Assembly (NCBI GenBank): GCA_943788695.1
Contig: CALSRG010000001.1
Location: forward strand, 372,001-436,000
Direction: 5' to 3'
DNA length: 64,000 nt
DNA from: an uncultured Flavobacteriaceae bacterium
GTDB lineage: Bacteria > Bacteroidota > Bacteroidia > Flavobacteriales > Flavobacteriaceae
Part shown: in pieces, positions 26,846-35,969 of the stretch
Position numbering within the stretch: position 1 is the first letter of the stretch
Layout of the letters: every line of letters begins with the position of its first letter
Notes under the pieces: model-generated
Databases searched by the model: none
What the model was told of the DNA's origin: nothing
Seen by the model: only the letters and a program-made list of their open reading frames with translations
Position numbers and translations under genes: made by a program

Positions 26846-29335
26846 ATGTATCGAGTTCTATTTGTTAGCCTAGTTCTGTTTTTGCTAGTCGGGTGTTCGC
26901 GAAAGAAAAACACCTTTTTAAGCCGTAACATGTTTGCCCTCACGGCCAAATACAACGTATTATTTCACGGGAACGAATCATTGGACAGCGAGGTTAATCA
27001 GCTTTTCAGCACTTACAATGAAAACTACTGGACGATTTTGCCTATTGAGCCGTTAACCGTTGGTGAAGGAAAAATTAGTTTAGGGCCATCTGAGAATACT
27101 AATTTTAGGAGAGCTGAAGAAAAAGCCATCAAGGCGGTTCAAAAACATAGCGTAAATGTCAAAGGCAAGGAGTATAACTCCCAAATGGACGAGGCATATT
27201 TGCTTCTGGGTAAGTCCCGATACTACGATCAACGTTTTATTCCTGCGCTTGAAGCTTTCAATTATATCTTGGCAAAATATCCTGCCAGCGATAAAATAAA
27301 TCAGGCCTTTATTTGGCGCGCTAAAACTAATATTAGGTTAGAAAATGACGCTCAAGCCGTCAAAAACTTGAAACGACTGTTATCTTTAGAAAAACTTGAA
27401 GACGATGAACGCGCCGAGGCACAAGCTGCTCTGGCACAAGCTTATATCAATCTTAAACATCTTGATAGCGCTCAAGTCGCATTGTCTGAGGCTGCAGATT
27501 ATGTCAAACAAAACAATAGAAAGGCCCGCTATTGGTATATAAAAGGGCAGCTATTTGAAGGGAACAATCAGGTCGACAGCGCTTATCATTATTTTAGTCA
27601 AGTTGTTGATTTGAATAGAAAAATACCCCGAGGTATGTGGGTTCAAGCGCAATTGCAGCGTCATAAAAACATGAATCTTGAAGCGGGAGACTCTTTGATG
27701 TCCAATGCTTTTTTTATTAAATTCTTAGAAAACAGAGAGAACCGACCTTACTTGGGTAACATTTATCATGCTTGGGCCAATTTAAAATTGAATCAAAACC
27801 TGACTGACGAAGCCGAAGCGTTGTATCAAGAGTCTTTAAAAGTACCATCATCGGATGCCGTTTTGAAGGCCCGAAACTACGAAGCTATTGGCAACCTGAA
27901 ATTTGATCAGACCTTATTTAGAGAAGCGGGAGCCTATTACGATAGCACACTAACGGTTATGGTGAGAGACACCAAGCCATTTCGAAAAGTACAGCGTAAA
28001 AGGGACAATTTGGATGAAGTGATTTTTTACGAAACGCAGTTGGCTCAAAATGACAGTATTTTATCCTTAGCGAGCTTGTCAAAAAAAGAGCAACAAGCCT
28101 ATGTAAATGCATTTATTAAATCTTTGAAGGAACAAGATGATAAACGAAAGGCTGAAGGTGAAGAATTATTGCCTGTTTCAGCACCTTCAAAGGCGCTTTC
28201 TAAATCGAGCAAATTTTATTTTTACAATGCCAACACAGTCGCTTATGGACAATCGGTTTTTGAAACGATTTGGGGTGACGTAAAACTGGACGACAATTGG
28301 AGGTGGGCCCCATCAAAATCAAATCAGATTTCTGAGCTTACAGAAGAGGTTGTAGACACTCTTGAAGTATCAAGCCGCTATTCTGCTGAGACTTATTTGT
28401 CTCAAATTCCGACAGAGCAATTGATTTTAGACAGTCTTACTCTAGAAAGAAATAAGGCGTTGTTTCAATTAGGACTTATTTATAAAGACAAGTTTAGAGC
28501 AACAGTCATAGCTCAAAATCGTCTTGAAACACTTCTATCTCTTATCAAGGCTTCTGATCCCTTGGTGCTCCCAGCAAGCTATCATTTATTCCGATTGTAT
28601 GAAGAGTCTGGTCAAATTGAAAATGCTGAACGGATCAAAATGGAGCTCATTAAGAATTATCCTGACAGTCGATTTGTCTCACTTATTTTGAATCCATCAT
28701 CTGCATTGACACAATTAGCAAATAGCCCCGAAGGGACCTATGAAAAGGCGTATCAAAGCTATGAAGCTGGCGAATTAGAATTGGCTATTGAGCAGTCCGA
28801 GAAAGCGATTTTTGATTTTGACGGCGATCCAATTGTTTCGCGATTTGAAATGTTAATTTTGACCGCTGGCGCTCGCTTGTTTGGGTTTGAGTATTACAAA
28901 AAAGGCTTAGAACAATTGTCGGTGAATTACCCAAATAGCGTCGAGGGCAAACGCGCAATAGAATTGCTTGATGGCGCGATTAAGGATTTAGAAAACAATA
29001 GTTTTAGAGACCAAACATTAGCTGAAGATTGTAAAGTCATTTATACTTTTTTAAGATCTGACAAAGAGCTAATAGATGATTTTTCTAAACAACTTTCAGA
29101 AGCCTTGTCGGGGGTTAAACTATTCAAATTGAGCACTTCTGTCGAAATTTACAATCAAAACATTACTTTTGTAATTGTGAATGGCTTAAAAAGTATTCAA
29201 GGTGCCGAGGGGTTTGGTGAAATTTTGAAAGAATCCAAGATTAAACTCGATCGAGATTTTTTTCCTATTTCTTCAGAAAATTATCAAGTCCTGCAAGTTC
29301 ATAAGAACCTTGAGAAATTTTTAGAGCAAAAATAA
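26846..29335 (+). CDS. sprE: SprE/PorW-like gliding and type IX secretion TPR lipoprotein
   Basis: An 829-residue TPR-rich outer-membrane-type lipoprotein: signal helix with a LLVGC lipobox at about residues 13-17, then FLSRNMFALTAKYNVLFHGNESL, the conserved start of SprE. Repeats with MDEAYLLLGKSRYYDQRFIPALEAF and PASDKINQAFIWRAKTNIRLEND follow, then Asp/Glu-rich helical repeats to the end. In Flavobacterium johnsoniae SprE, and PorW in Porphyromonas, is needed for type IX secretion and gliding. A GTG start at 26831 is possible; ATG 26846 is preferred. Bactofilin follows 1 nt after the stop. Confidence 0.85.
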   Translation: MYRVLFVSLVLFLLVGCSRKKNTFLSRNMFALTAKYNVLFHGNESLDSEVNQLFSTYNENYWTILPIEPLTVGEGKISLGPSENTNFRRAEEKAIKAVQKHSVNVKGKEYNSQMDEAYLLLGKSRYYDQRFIPALEAFNYILAKYPASDKINQAFIWRAKTNIRLENDAQAVKNLKRLLSLEKLEDDERAEAQAALAQAYINLKHLDSAQVALSEAADYVKQNNRKARYWYIKGQLFEGNNQVDSAYHYFSQVVDLNRKIPRGMWVQAQLQRHKNMNLEAGDSLMSNAFFIKFLENRENRPYLGNIYHAWANLKLNQNLTDEAEALYQESLKVPSSDAVLKARNYEAIGNLKFDQTLFREAGAYYDSTLTVMVRDTKPFRKVQRKRDNLDEVIFYETQLAQNDSILSLASLSKKEQQAYVNAFIKSLKEQDDKRKAEGEELLPVSAPSKALSKSSKFYFYNANTVAYGQSVFETIWGDVKLDDNWRWAPSKSNQISELTEEVVDTLEVSSRYSAETYLSQIPTEQLILDSLTLERNKALFQLGLIYKDKFRATVIAQNRLETLLSLIKASDPLVLPASYHLFRLYEESGQIENAERIKMELIKNYPDSRFVSLILNPSSALTQLANSPEGTYEKAYQSYEAGELELAIEQSEKAIFDFDGDPIVSRFEMLILTAGARLFGFEYYKKGLEQLSVNYPNSVEGKRAIELLDGAIKDLENNSFRDQTLAEDCKVIYTFLRSDKELIDDFSKQLSEALSGVKLFKLSTSVEIYNQNITFVIVNGLKSIQGAEGFGEILKESKIKLDRDFFPISSENYQVLQVHKNLEKFLEQK

Positions 29336-29336
29336 A

Positions 29337-29759
29337 ATGATACTTAAATCAAAAGACGAACGCATGGCTTTAAATTCAAACGGAACGCAACAAAATATCA
29401 TTGCGCAAGACACTAAGTTGGTTGGCGACATTACTTCTTCCTCGCCGATCCGAATTGACGGTACTCTTGAAGGTAATTTGACCACACAGGGTAAAGTTGT
29501 CGTAGGGAAAATGGGATCCATCAAAGGCATATTGAAAGGATCTAATGCGGATATTGAAGGAAAATTTTCTGGAAAAATCGAGCTGTCGGGAACTCTAGTC
29601 CTGAAAGCCACAGCTCAGATTGAAGGCGAAGTAATGATTGGGAAACTGTCAGTTGAACCTGGCGCAACCTTTAATGCCAACTGTAGCATGAGAGGCGCTG
29701 TAAAATCGTTAGGCAGTGACCAAGGAACCCCATCGCGAAAAGACGAAAAAACTGCTTAG
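29337..29759 (+). CDS. Bactofilin (polymer-forming cytoskeletal protein)
   Basis: A 140-residue bactofilin with the core beta-helix repeats: TKLVGDITSSSPIRIDGTLEG, then VVVGKMGSIKGILKGSNADIEGKFSGKIELSGTLVLK and IEGEVMIGKLSVEPGATFN, all short repeats of about 6 residues per turn with buried V/I/L/G. Bactofilins polymerise without nucleotide and scaffold cell-wall or envelope proteins. Short polar tails flank the core, as usual. An ATG at 29364 is an alternative start. The gene overlaps the following AtpZ-like gene by 44 nt in another frame. Confidence 0.92.
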   Translation: MILKSKDERMALNSNGTQQNIIAQDTKLVGDITSSSPIRIDGTLEGNLTTQGKVVVGKMGSIKGILKGSNADIEGKFSGKIELSGTLVLKATAQIEGEVMIGKLSVEPGATFNANCSMRGAVKSLGSDQGTPSRKDEKTA

Positions 29760-29949
29760 GAAAGCATTGGTTTTAACCTCCTTTAGCGGTCAAATGGGAG
29801 CAACAATTTATCTCTCCGTAAAACTTGGTCAGTGGTTAGATGCCTTTTTTTACAATGATCAAAAACTGTTTGTAATTTTAGGCTGTCTTCTTGGCATTGC
29901 GATATCCTTCTATTTTCTTTTGAGACAACTAAAACGATTTCAACAATGA
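29716..29949 (+). CDS. AtpZ/AtpI-like membrane protein
   Basis: A 77-residue protein with a basic N-terminus and two membrane helices (about residues 18-38 and 48-66). It has the family pattern FSGQMGATIYLSVKLGQWLD, then KLFVILGCLLGIAISFYFLLRQL. Proteins like this precede the ATP synthase genes in many bacteria and are linked to c-ring assembly or magnesium supply. The only sensible start is the GTG at 29716, inside bactofilin. It overlaps the next gene by 4 nt (ATGA). Confidence 0.8.
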   Translation: MTKEPHREKTKKLLRKALVLTSFSGQMGATIYLSVKLGQWLDAFFYNDQKLFVILGCLLGIAISFYFLLRQLKRFQQ

Positions 29950-30341
29950 TTGAGCGTGAGCAAAATAAGGCTATTTTTAAATTTTCTCTTCAGCTCATTG
30001 TCACAATGCTTGCCGCATTTTTGTTGCATTGGATCGTTTTGGATTTTTATAATTATTCTTTTCAAGAAGCCCATCTTTTATCAACTTATTTAACCAATAC
30101 CATTCTAGCCTTAGTCATAGTGGGATTGATTTTACGATTTCAACACGCAGTTAGAAATCATATTGGCTTTTTGTTTTTAGCAGGGAGTACTTTAAAAATA
30201 GCCGTTTTTTTTATTGTATTTAGACCGCTTTATATGATTGACGGCGAGGTCAGTACCTTAGAGCGCATTGGTTTTATTGTGCCATATTTGATCTCTTTAT
30301 TTCTTGAAACGAGGTCTTTGGTGCGATTTTTGAATTCGTAA
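29946..30341 (+). CDS. DUF6168 family membrane protein
   Basis: A 131-residue protein with four predicted membrane helices (about residues 12-32, 45-64, 70-90 and 105-122). The gene order after AtpZ and before atpB, the size and the topology resemble the flavobacterial DUF6168 proteins, and the position is where AtpI sits in other bacteria. It could therefore be an AtpI-like assembly factor, though that is an inference. Translationally coupled to the AtpZ-like gene by ATGA. Confidence 0.65.
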   Translation: MIEREQNKAIFKFSLQLIVTMLAAFLLHWIVLDFYNYSFQEAHLLSTYLTNTILALVIVGLILRFQHAVRNHIGFLFLAGSTLKIAVFFIVFRPLYMIDGEVSTLERIGFIVPYLISLFLETRSLVRFLNS

Positions 30342-30412
30342 ACCGATTTAGATTACAGTACATTTTTACAATTGTAATGACATCTTAAGAGTCTTAAATA
30401 ATTCACTTACTT

Positions 30413-30934
30413 ATGAAAGCATATTTTAAAACGTGTTTTGTCCTTTTGTTTTTGCTTTTTAATGCTTGTAATGATGATTCGGTAACACAGCGAGAATTGC
30501 CAGATCCTACTATAGTTGGCCAATGGAACAATACTGATATTCACTATTCTGGCATGGCACTTCTTTTGGACGACAACACCGCTGAAGCTTTAAGCGTTAG
30601 CGCCATGAGTTATGATGAGGATTTGGTTTTCGATTTTCAGGAAAATCCAAATATACTCACTTCTGAAGGCGTTTTTCAGATTGTTGTAACAATCAGTGGG
30701 GCAGGTATTTCGGAAGAATATTATTACCCAAACACTGCATTAGAGACTTCTTATTGGTCAATAAGCGGAGATTTACTAACAACCGAATTTCAAGGGGAAC
30801 CGACATTGTTTAACATAAATGTCTTAACTCAAACTAATTTAGTTTTATCGGCTTTGGTGCCAATTAACCATTTAATGGACACCGAGGAGCTCTCAGGTAA
30901 CATGTTGCTCACCCTTGAATTTGATCGTTTGTAA
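30413..30934 (+). CDS. Small lipoprotein of unknown function
   Basis: A 173-residue protein with a lipid-anchor signal ending in FNAC at about residues 16-19, followed by an acidic, beta-rich region. The segment PTIVGQWNNTDIHYSG, then DEDLVFDFQENPNILTSEG and an end with MLLTLEFDRL, recalls lipocalin-like lipoproteins common in Bacteroidota, but I cannot name a family. It sits between the DUF6168 gene and atpB, with 71 nt before it and 120 nt after it, so it may or may not share their transcript. Confidence 0.75.
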   Translation: MKAYFKTCFVLLFLLFNACNDDSVTQRELPDPTIVGQWNNTDIHYSGMALLLDDNTAEALSVSAMSYDEDLVFDFQENPNILTSEGVFQIVVTISGAGISEEYYYPNTALETSYWSISGDLLTTEFQGEPTLFNINVLTQTNLVLSALVPINHLMDTEELSGNMLLTLEFDRL

Positions 30935-30995
30935 CTTGGAGTCTGGCGATTTCTACAAATTAATTACAAGTAAAATAAAGCCCAAATATTCTTTT

Positions 30996-31023
30996 TTGTT
31001 TAATACATAAAAACCTACCTTTG
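30996..31023 (+). promoter_or_regulatory. Candidate promoter of the ATP synthase operon
   Basis: TACCTTTG at 31016-31023 matches TAnnTTTG and a TTG in a T-rich run at 30996-30998 is 17 nt upstream, close to the usual spacing for a Bacteroidota sigma-ABfr-type promoter. The atpB ATG is 31 nt after the -7 element. Confidence 0.5.
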
Positions 31024-31054
31024 CAGCGATTTAAAGCAGTTGAAATCGCACCTA

Positions 31055-32131
31055 ATGTATAGAGTAAACAAGTACAGCGTTTTATTGGCCCTTTTCTTAG
31101 GTTTCACATCATCGTTAAGCGCATCTACTGACGCACCCCAAGGAGATAAAAAAGCGGAAATTAAAGCCTATATAGCACATCACCTTCTGGATTCATACGA
31201 CTTTAGCCTAACTTCTTACACAGATGATCAAGGTCAGCATCATTACATAGGATTTCCACTACCCGTAATTTTGTGGGATGATGGTTTAAAAATATTTTCT
31301 TCCTCAAAATTTCATCACGGTGAATCAGTTGCCGAAGTTGGTGGAAACTACTATGCCATAGATCATAATAAAATATACAAAACAGATGCTGAGGGAACGA
31401 TCAAGTATGACGATCAGAACCACGCAACCAATATTAAACCACTAGATTTTTCCTTGACTAAAAGTGTGTTCATGATTTTAGTGACATGCACATTGATGTT
31501 TTTTTTGTTTCGTGGTTTGGCTAGATCTTATGGATCAAACAAAGGAATTGCTCAAGGAGCAGGTAGGTTTTTCGAACCAATAGTATTGTATATTAGAGAT
31601 GAAATTGCTATTCCTAATATTGGGGAAAAACACTACAGAAGATATATGAGTTATTTGCTCACAATCTTTTTTTTCATTTGGTTTCTAAACATATTTGGAC
31701 TGACACCGTTTGGTGTTAACGTTACAGGAAATATTGCCATTACCTTTTCTTTGGCGCTATTAACCTTTTTGATCACCAATTTTACCGGAAATAAAAACTA
31801 CTGGAAACACATTTTTTGGATGCCAGGCGTTCCTGTTCCAATGAAAATCATTTTAGCACCAATTGAATTATTAGGCGTTTTTATCAAACCGTTTTCATTA
31901 TTAATTCGTTTGTATGCTAACATGCAGGCTGGTCACATTGTATTGATGAGCTTGATCGGGCTAATGTTTATTTTTAAGAGCTGGTTAGGCAGCACCTTGT
32001 CATTTGGACTGGCATTTGCCATTTCCTTAATCGAAGTGTTGGTGGCACTATTGCAGGCATATATTTTTACAATGTTGTCTGCTTTATATTTTGGTTTTGC
32101 CGTTGAAGAACATCACGATGAGGCACATTAG
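31055..32131 (+). CDS. atpB: ATP synthase F0 subunit a
   Basis: A 358-residue proton-channel subunit. It has a signal-like N-terminus and a periplasmic extension of about 120 residues before the membrane domain, which is usual for Bacteroidota. Five to six membrane helices follow. The essential arginine is in SLLIRLYANMQAGH, and the last helices contain AFAISLIEVLVALLQAYIFTMLSALY. A TTG at 31040 is an alternative start; ATG 31055 gives a better N-terminus. It heads the atpBEFHAG run. Confidence 0.95.
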   Translation: MYRVNKYSVLLALFLGFTSSLSASTDAPQGDKKAEIKAYIAHHLLDSYDFSLTSYTDDQGQHHYIGFPLPVILWDDGLKIFSSSKFHHGESVAEVGGNYYAIDHNKIYKTDAEGTIKYDDQNHATNIKPLDFSLTKSVFMILVTCTLMFFLFRGLARSYGSNKGIAQGAGRFFEPIVLYIRDEIAIPNIGEKHYRRYMSYLLTIFFFIWFLNIFGLTPFGVNVTGNIAITFSLALLTFLITNFTGNKNYWKHIFWMPGVPVPMKIILAPIELLGVFIKPFSLLIRLYANMQAGHIVLMSLIGLMFIFKSWLGSTLSFGLAFAISLIEVLVALLQAYIFTMLSALYFGFAVEEHHDEAH

Positions 32132-32167
32132 TAATAATTTGAATGTTTAACTTTTAATATATATATC

Positions 32168-32359
32168 ATGGAAATTCCAGCAATTGTAGGCGCAGGTTTA
32201 GTAGTAATTGGAGTAGGTATGGGTATCGGTCGTATCGGTGGTTCCGCAATGGAAGCTATCGCTCGTCAGCCTGAAGCCTACGGAAAAATTCAAACTGCTA
32301 TGCTAATCGCAGCTGCTCTTATCGAAGGTATTGGTTTCGCTGCGTTATTCGCAGTTTAA
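32168..32359 (+). CDS. atpE: ATP synthase F0 subunit c
   Basis: A 63-residue hairpin of two membrane helices: GAGLVVIGVGMGIGRIGGSAMEAIARQPEA, with the RQP loop that contacts F1, and a second helix carrying the proton-binding carboxylate in ALIEGIGFAALFAV. The glutamate is in the expected place. Ten or more copies per complex are needed, and a terminator-like hairpin follows this gene. Confidence 0.96.
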   Translation: MEIPAIVGAGLVVIGVGMGIGRIGGSAMEAIARQPEAYGKIQTAMLIAAALIEGIGFAALFAV

Positions 32360-32370
32360 TGAATAACTTA

Positions 32371-32407
32371 AACAGCCTTGCAACGGTTGGTTGCAAGGTT
32401 GTTTTTA
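32371..32407 (+). terminator. Terminator-like hairpin between atpE and atpF
   Basis: A 14-bp inverted repeat (left arm 32371-32384, right arm 32390-32403) pairs completely apart from one G-U, with a 5-nt loop (GGTTG), and runs straight into T5 at 32402-32406. The form is that of an intrinsic terminator or attenuator, or a processing/stability stem. Its place inside the operon suggests that many transcripts end after atpE, which would give more subunit c than the later subunits. Confidence 0.75.
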
Positions 32408-32438
32408 TTAAAAGATTAGTCAATATAAGTTTTAGATT

Positions 32439-32939
32439 ATGGAAAAACTATTAGAAGAATTTTCACTTGGACTCTTTGTGTGGCAATCGCTAGCGTTTGT
32501 TATCCTGTTGTTTTTACTAAAAAAATATGCTTGGAAACCCATCTTAGATGCGGTTAATGAGCGTGAGCAAGGAATTAGGTCAGCTTTAGAATCAGCTGAA
32601 AAGGCAAAGCGTGATTTGGAAAACTTGCAGTCCGACAATGAAAAATTATTGAAAGAAGCTCATATTGAACGTGATGCGATGCTAAAAGAAGCTCGCGACA
32701 TGAAAAACAAAATGATCGAAGAAGCTAAAGAAGAGGCTCGCACTGAGGCAAGCAAATTGATGCAGCAAGCACAACAAGCGATTATCACTGAAAAACAAAC
32801 TGCCATCGCTGATTTGAAGTCTCAAGTTGCTTTGTTATCTATCGATATTGCTCAAAAAGTTTTACAGGCCGAATTGTCTAATGACAATAAACAAGAATTA
32901 TACGTCGAATCATTACTGAAAGACGCCAAAATTAATTAA
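32439..32939 (+). CDS. atpF: ATP synthase F0 subunit b
   Basis: A 166-residue stator subunit: one N-terminal membrane helix (about residues 10-28, LGLFVWQSLAFVILLFLLKK) followed by a long charged coiled coil (EREQGIRSALESAEKAKRDLENL and so on) that forms the peripheral stalk. The membrane helix lies to the left of WKPILDAVNER, a typical b-subunit element. It is preceded by the terminator-like hairpin and followed by atpH with a 3-nt gap. Confidence 0.94.
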   Translation: MEKLLEEFSLGLFVWQSLAFVILLFLLKKYAWKPILDAVNEREQGIRSALESAEKAKRDLENLQSDNEKLLKEAHIERDAMLKEARDMKNKMIEEAKEEARTEASKLMQQAQQAIITEKQTAIADLKSQVALLSIDIAQKVLQAELSNDNKQELYVESLLKDAKIN

Positions 32940-32942
32940 CCC

Positions 32943-33479
32943 ATGTTTGGAAATCGTGCCGCTTTTCGATATGCTAAAGCCCTCCTGAGCGCTGCTCAAG
33001 AGCAAGATGTTGCTCAGGAGATTTATAATGACATGGTCTTGATTTCAGAATCAATCGATGCATCACCCGCTTTGGATAACATATTGCAAAATGCGGTTAT
33101 TAAGGGAGCGGCAAAAAAAGAAGTTTTAACATTAGGGTTTCCATCTTTGAATGAACTTTCAGTGAAATTGATCGAATTACTCGACGGCAATAAACGCCTT
33201 CCGCTGATGAGTCATGTGGCCAAAAGATTTATGGAAGCCTACGATGTTTCTCAGGGAAAAATTACGGCTCAAGTCACAACAGCCGTTGAAATGACCCCTG
33301 ACCTAGAAGCACAGATCTTGGCTAAAATTAAAGCTTTAACAAACAAAACAGTTAGTTTGGAAAAAATTATAGATCCAAGCGTTGTTGGTGGATTTGTATT
33401 ACGTATTGATGATCAACAATACGATGCTAGCATTACCAACCAATTAAACCAATTAGAAAGAGTATTAACATTACAATAG
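32943..33479 (+). CDS. atpH: ATP synthase F1 subunit delta
   Basis: A 178-residue peripheral-stalk subunit that links b to alpha. It starts [17 protein letters not shown], the usual helical N-domain, and ends with the conserved C-domain [24 protein letters not shown]. Standard length. It lies 3 nt after atpF and 4 nt before atpA. Confidence 0.95.
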   Translation: MFGNRAAFRYAKALLSAAQEQDVAQEIYNDMVLISESIDASPALDNILQNAVIKGAAKKEVLTLGFPSLNELSVKLIELLDGNKRLPLMSHVAKRFMEAYDVSQGKITAQVTTAVEMTPDLEAQILAKIKALTNKTVSLEKIIDPSVVGGFVLRIDDQQYDASITNQLNQLERVLTLQ

Positions 33480-33483
33480 AATC

Positions 33484-35058
33484 ATGGCAGACGTTAAACC
33501 AGCTGAAATTTCAGCAATTTTAAAACAACAATTAGAGGGCGTTAATTCTGGCGCCACCCTCGATGAAGTGGGTACTGTACTAACTATTGGTGACGGTATT
33601 GCACGCGTTTATGGATTGTCTAATGCACAGTATGGCGAGCTTGTAGATTTTGGAAACGGTCTCGAGGGCATCGTTCTGAATTTGGAAGAAGACAATGTTG
33701 GCGTTGTGTTGTTAGGACCTTCTCAGGATATTAAAGAGGGCGCTACAGTTAAACGAACGGAGCGGATTGCATCAATTAAAGTCGGTAATAATATGGTTGG
33801 CCGAGTCGTCGATACTCTCGGAAATCCGATAGACGGTAAAGGACCAATTGGTGGTGACTTATATGAAATGCCATTAGAGCGTAAAGCTCCAGGTGTTATC
33901 TTCCGTCAGCCTGTTGATGAGCCTTTGCAAACAGGAATTAAGTCAATTGATGCGATGATTCCAGTTGGCCGTGGCCAACGTGAATTGGTTATTGGCGACC
34001 GTCAAACAGGTAAAACAACGGTTTGTATTGATACCATTTTGAACCAAAAAGAATTTTATGATGCAGGACAGCCAGTATTTTGTGTTTATGTTGCGGTGGG
34101 TCAAAAAGCCTCTACTGTTGCGGGAATTGCAAAAACATTAGAAGATAAAGGTGCCATGGCCTATACAGTTATTGTGGCTGCCAACGCTTCTGATCCTGCG
34201 CCAATGCAAGTTTATGCGCCATTTGCGGGTGCTGCAATTGGTGAGTATTTCAGAGACACGGGCCGTCCAGCCCTAATTGTTTACGATGATTTATCTAAAC
34301 AAGCAGTAGCCTATCGCGAAGTATCTTTATTGCTTCGTCGTCCTCCAGGACGTGAGGCTTACCCGGGAGACGTATTTTATTTACACTCTCGATTGCTGGA
34401 ACGTGCGGCAAAAGTTATAGCCGACGACGACATCGCGAAAAACATGAATGATTTGCCAGATTCTTTGAAATCAGTAGTTAAAGGTGGCGGTTCGTTAACA
34501 GCATTACCAATTATTGAAACCCAAGCGGGTGACGTGTCAGCTTACATTCCGACTAACGTAATCTCGATTACCGATGGTCAAATCTTCCTTGAGTCGGATT
34601 TGTTTAACTCTGGCGTAAGGCCAGCGATTAACGTAGGGATTTCCGTTTCACGTGTGGGCGGATCGGCTCAGATCAAATCAATGAAAAAAGTGGCAGGAAC
34701 ACTAAAACTTGATCAGGCACAATACCGTGAATTAGAAGCTTTTGCCAAATTTGGTTCTGACCTTGATGCAGCTACATTGAATGTCATCGAAAAAGGAAAG
34801 CGTAATGTGGAAATCTTAAAACAAGCGCAAAATGATCCTTATACGGTTGAAGATCAAGTTGCTATTATTTACGCTGGCTCTAAGAACTTGTTACGTAATG
34901 TGCCTGTGGAAAAAATCAAAGAATTTGAACGTGATTTTATTGAGTTTCTAAATGCCAAACACAGAGACACTCTTGATGCCTTGAAGGCAGGAAAACTTAC
35001 AGATGAAATTACAGATACGTTAACAGCTGTTTGTAAAGATTTATCTTCTAAATATTAA
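33484..35058 (+). CDS. atpA: ATP synthase F1 subunit alpha
   Basis: The 524-residue nucleotide-binding, non-catalytic subunit of the F1 head. P-loop GDRQTGKTT is near residues 172-180, and the alpha signature [17 protein letters not shown] is near residues 378-394. The N-terminal [13 protein letters not shown] and the C-terminal helical region are complete. The partner beta subunit (atpD) is not in the window, as is normal for Bacteroidota, where atpDC form a separate operon. Confidence 0.97.
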   Translation: MADVKPAEISAILKQQLEGVNSGATLDEVGTVLTIGDGIARVYGLSNAQYGELVDFGNGLEGIVLNLEEDNVGVVLLGPSQDIKEGATVKRTERIASIKVGNNMVGRVVDTLGNPIDGKGPIGGDLYEMPLERKAPGVIFRQPVDEPLQTGIKSIDAMIPVGRGQRELVIGDRQTGKTTVCIDTILNQKEFYDAGQPVFCVYVAVGQKASTVAGIAKTLEDKGAMAYTVIVAANASDPAPMQVYAPFAGAAIGEYFRDTGRPALIVYDDLSKQAVAYREVSLLLRRPPGREAYPGDVFYLHSRLLERAAKVIADDDIAKNMNDLPDSLKSVVKGGGSLTALPIIETQAGDVSAYIPTNVISITDGQIFLESDLFNSGVRPAINVGISVSRVGGSAQIKSMKKVAGTLKLDQAQYRELEAFAKFGSDLDAATLNVIEKGKRNVEILKQAQNDPYTVEDQVAIIYAGSKNLLRNVPVEKIKEFERDFIEFLNAKHRDTLDALKAGKLTDEITDTLTAVCKDLSSKY

Positions 35059-35075
35059 TCACCAACTGATCAGTA

Positions 35076-35933
35076 ATGGCTAACTTAAAAGACATACGGA
35101 ACAGGATAGCATCGGTCTCATCGACCATGCAAATCACTAGCGCCATGAAAATGGTATCTGCTGCTAAACTCAAAAAAGCTCAAGATGCGATTACTGCCAT
35201 GCGCCCATATGCCAATAAGTTAACCGACTTGCTTCAAAATCTAAGCGCTACAATGGGTGCTGATAATGGCAGCCAGTTTACTCAACAACGCCAAGTGAAA
35301 AAGGTTTTAGTGGTTGCTATTACATCAAACAGAGGTTTGTGCGGGGCTTTTAATGCAAATATTATAAAGGCAGCCTCCGCTTCAAAGGAAAATCGTCAAA
35401 AGGGTGTACAAACCGATTATATGGCTATTGGAAAAAAGGCGAATGATGCCTTTTCAAAAAATGGAAATGTTGTTGCTAACCACAGTGCAATATATGAGGA
35501 TCTAACTTTTGCTAATGTAGCAGAAGTTGCTGACGATCTGATGGGTCGATTTTCGAAAGGTGATTATGATAAAATTGAGTTGGTGTACAATAAGTTTAAA
35601 AATGCAGCTACTCAAGAGGTGATGGTCGAAGATTACCTACCTCTAATTCCTGTAGAAGGTGGCAGTGTTGAAGGGGATTATCTCTTTGAACCAAGCAAGA
35701 CTGAGATTGTATCCCAATTAATTCCGAAAGCCCTAAAAACACAGCTTTACAAAGCTATACGAGATTCGTTTGCAAGTGAACACGGAGCTCGTATGACAGC
35801 CATGCACAAAGCAACAGATAATGCTACAGAATTAAGAGATCAACTCAAATTGACCTACAACAAAGCGCGTCAAGCAGCCATTACAAATGAAATTTTGGAA
35901 ATAGTTGGTGGCGCAGAAGCGTTGAATGGTTAA
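35076..35933 (+). CDS. atpG: ATP synthase F1 subunit gamma
   Basis: The 285-residue rotor shaft. N-terminal helix LKDIRNRIASVSSTMQITSAMKMVSAAKLKKAQ, the central SNRGLCGAFN, and the C-terminal SEHGARMTAMHKATDNATELRDQLKLTYNKARQAAITNEILEIVGGAEAL are conserved, with these long helices forming the antiparallel coiled coil. It is the last synthase gene; a lipoprotein gene starts 36 nt later. Confidence 0.96.
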   Translation: MANLKDIRNRIASVSSTMQITSAMKMVSAAKLKKAQDAITAMRPYANKLTDLLQNLSATMGADNGSQFTQQRQVKKVLVVAITSNRGLCGAFNANIIKAASASKENRQKGVQTDYMAIGKKANDAFSKNGNVVANHSAIYEDLTFANVAEVADDLMGRFSKGDYDKIELVYNKFKNAATQEVMVEDYLPLIPVEGGSVEGDYLFEPSKTEIVSQLIPKALKTQLYKAIRDSFASEHGARMTAMHKATDNATELRDQLKLTYNKARQAAITNEILEIVGGAEALNG

Positions 35934-35969
35934 ATACTTTGCTTAGCTTTGTTATCTAACAAAGTTATT

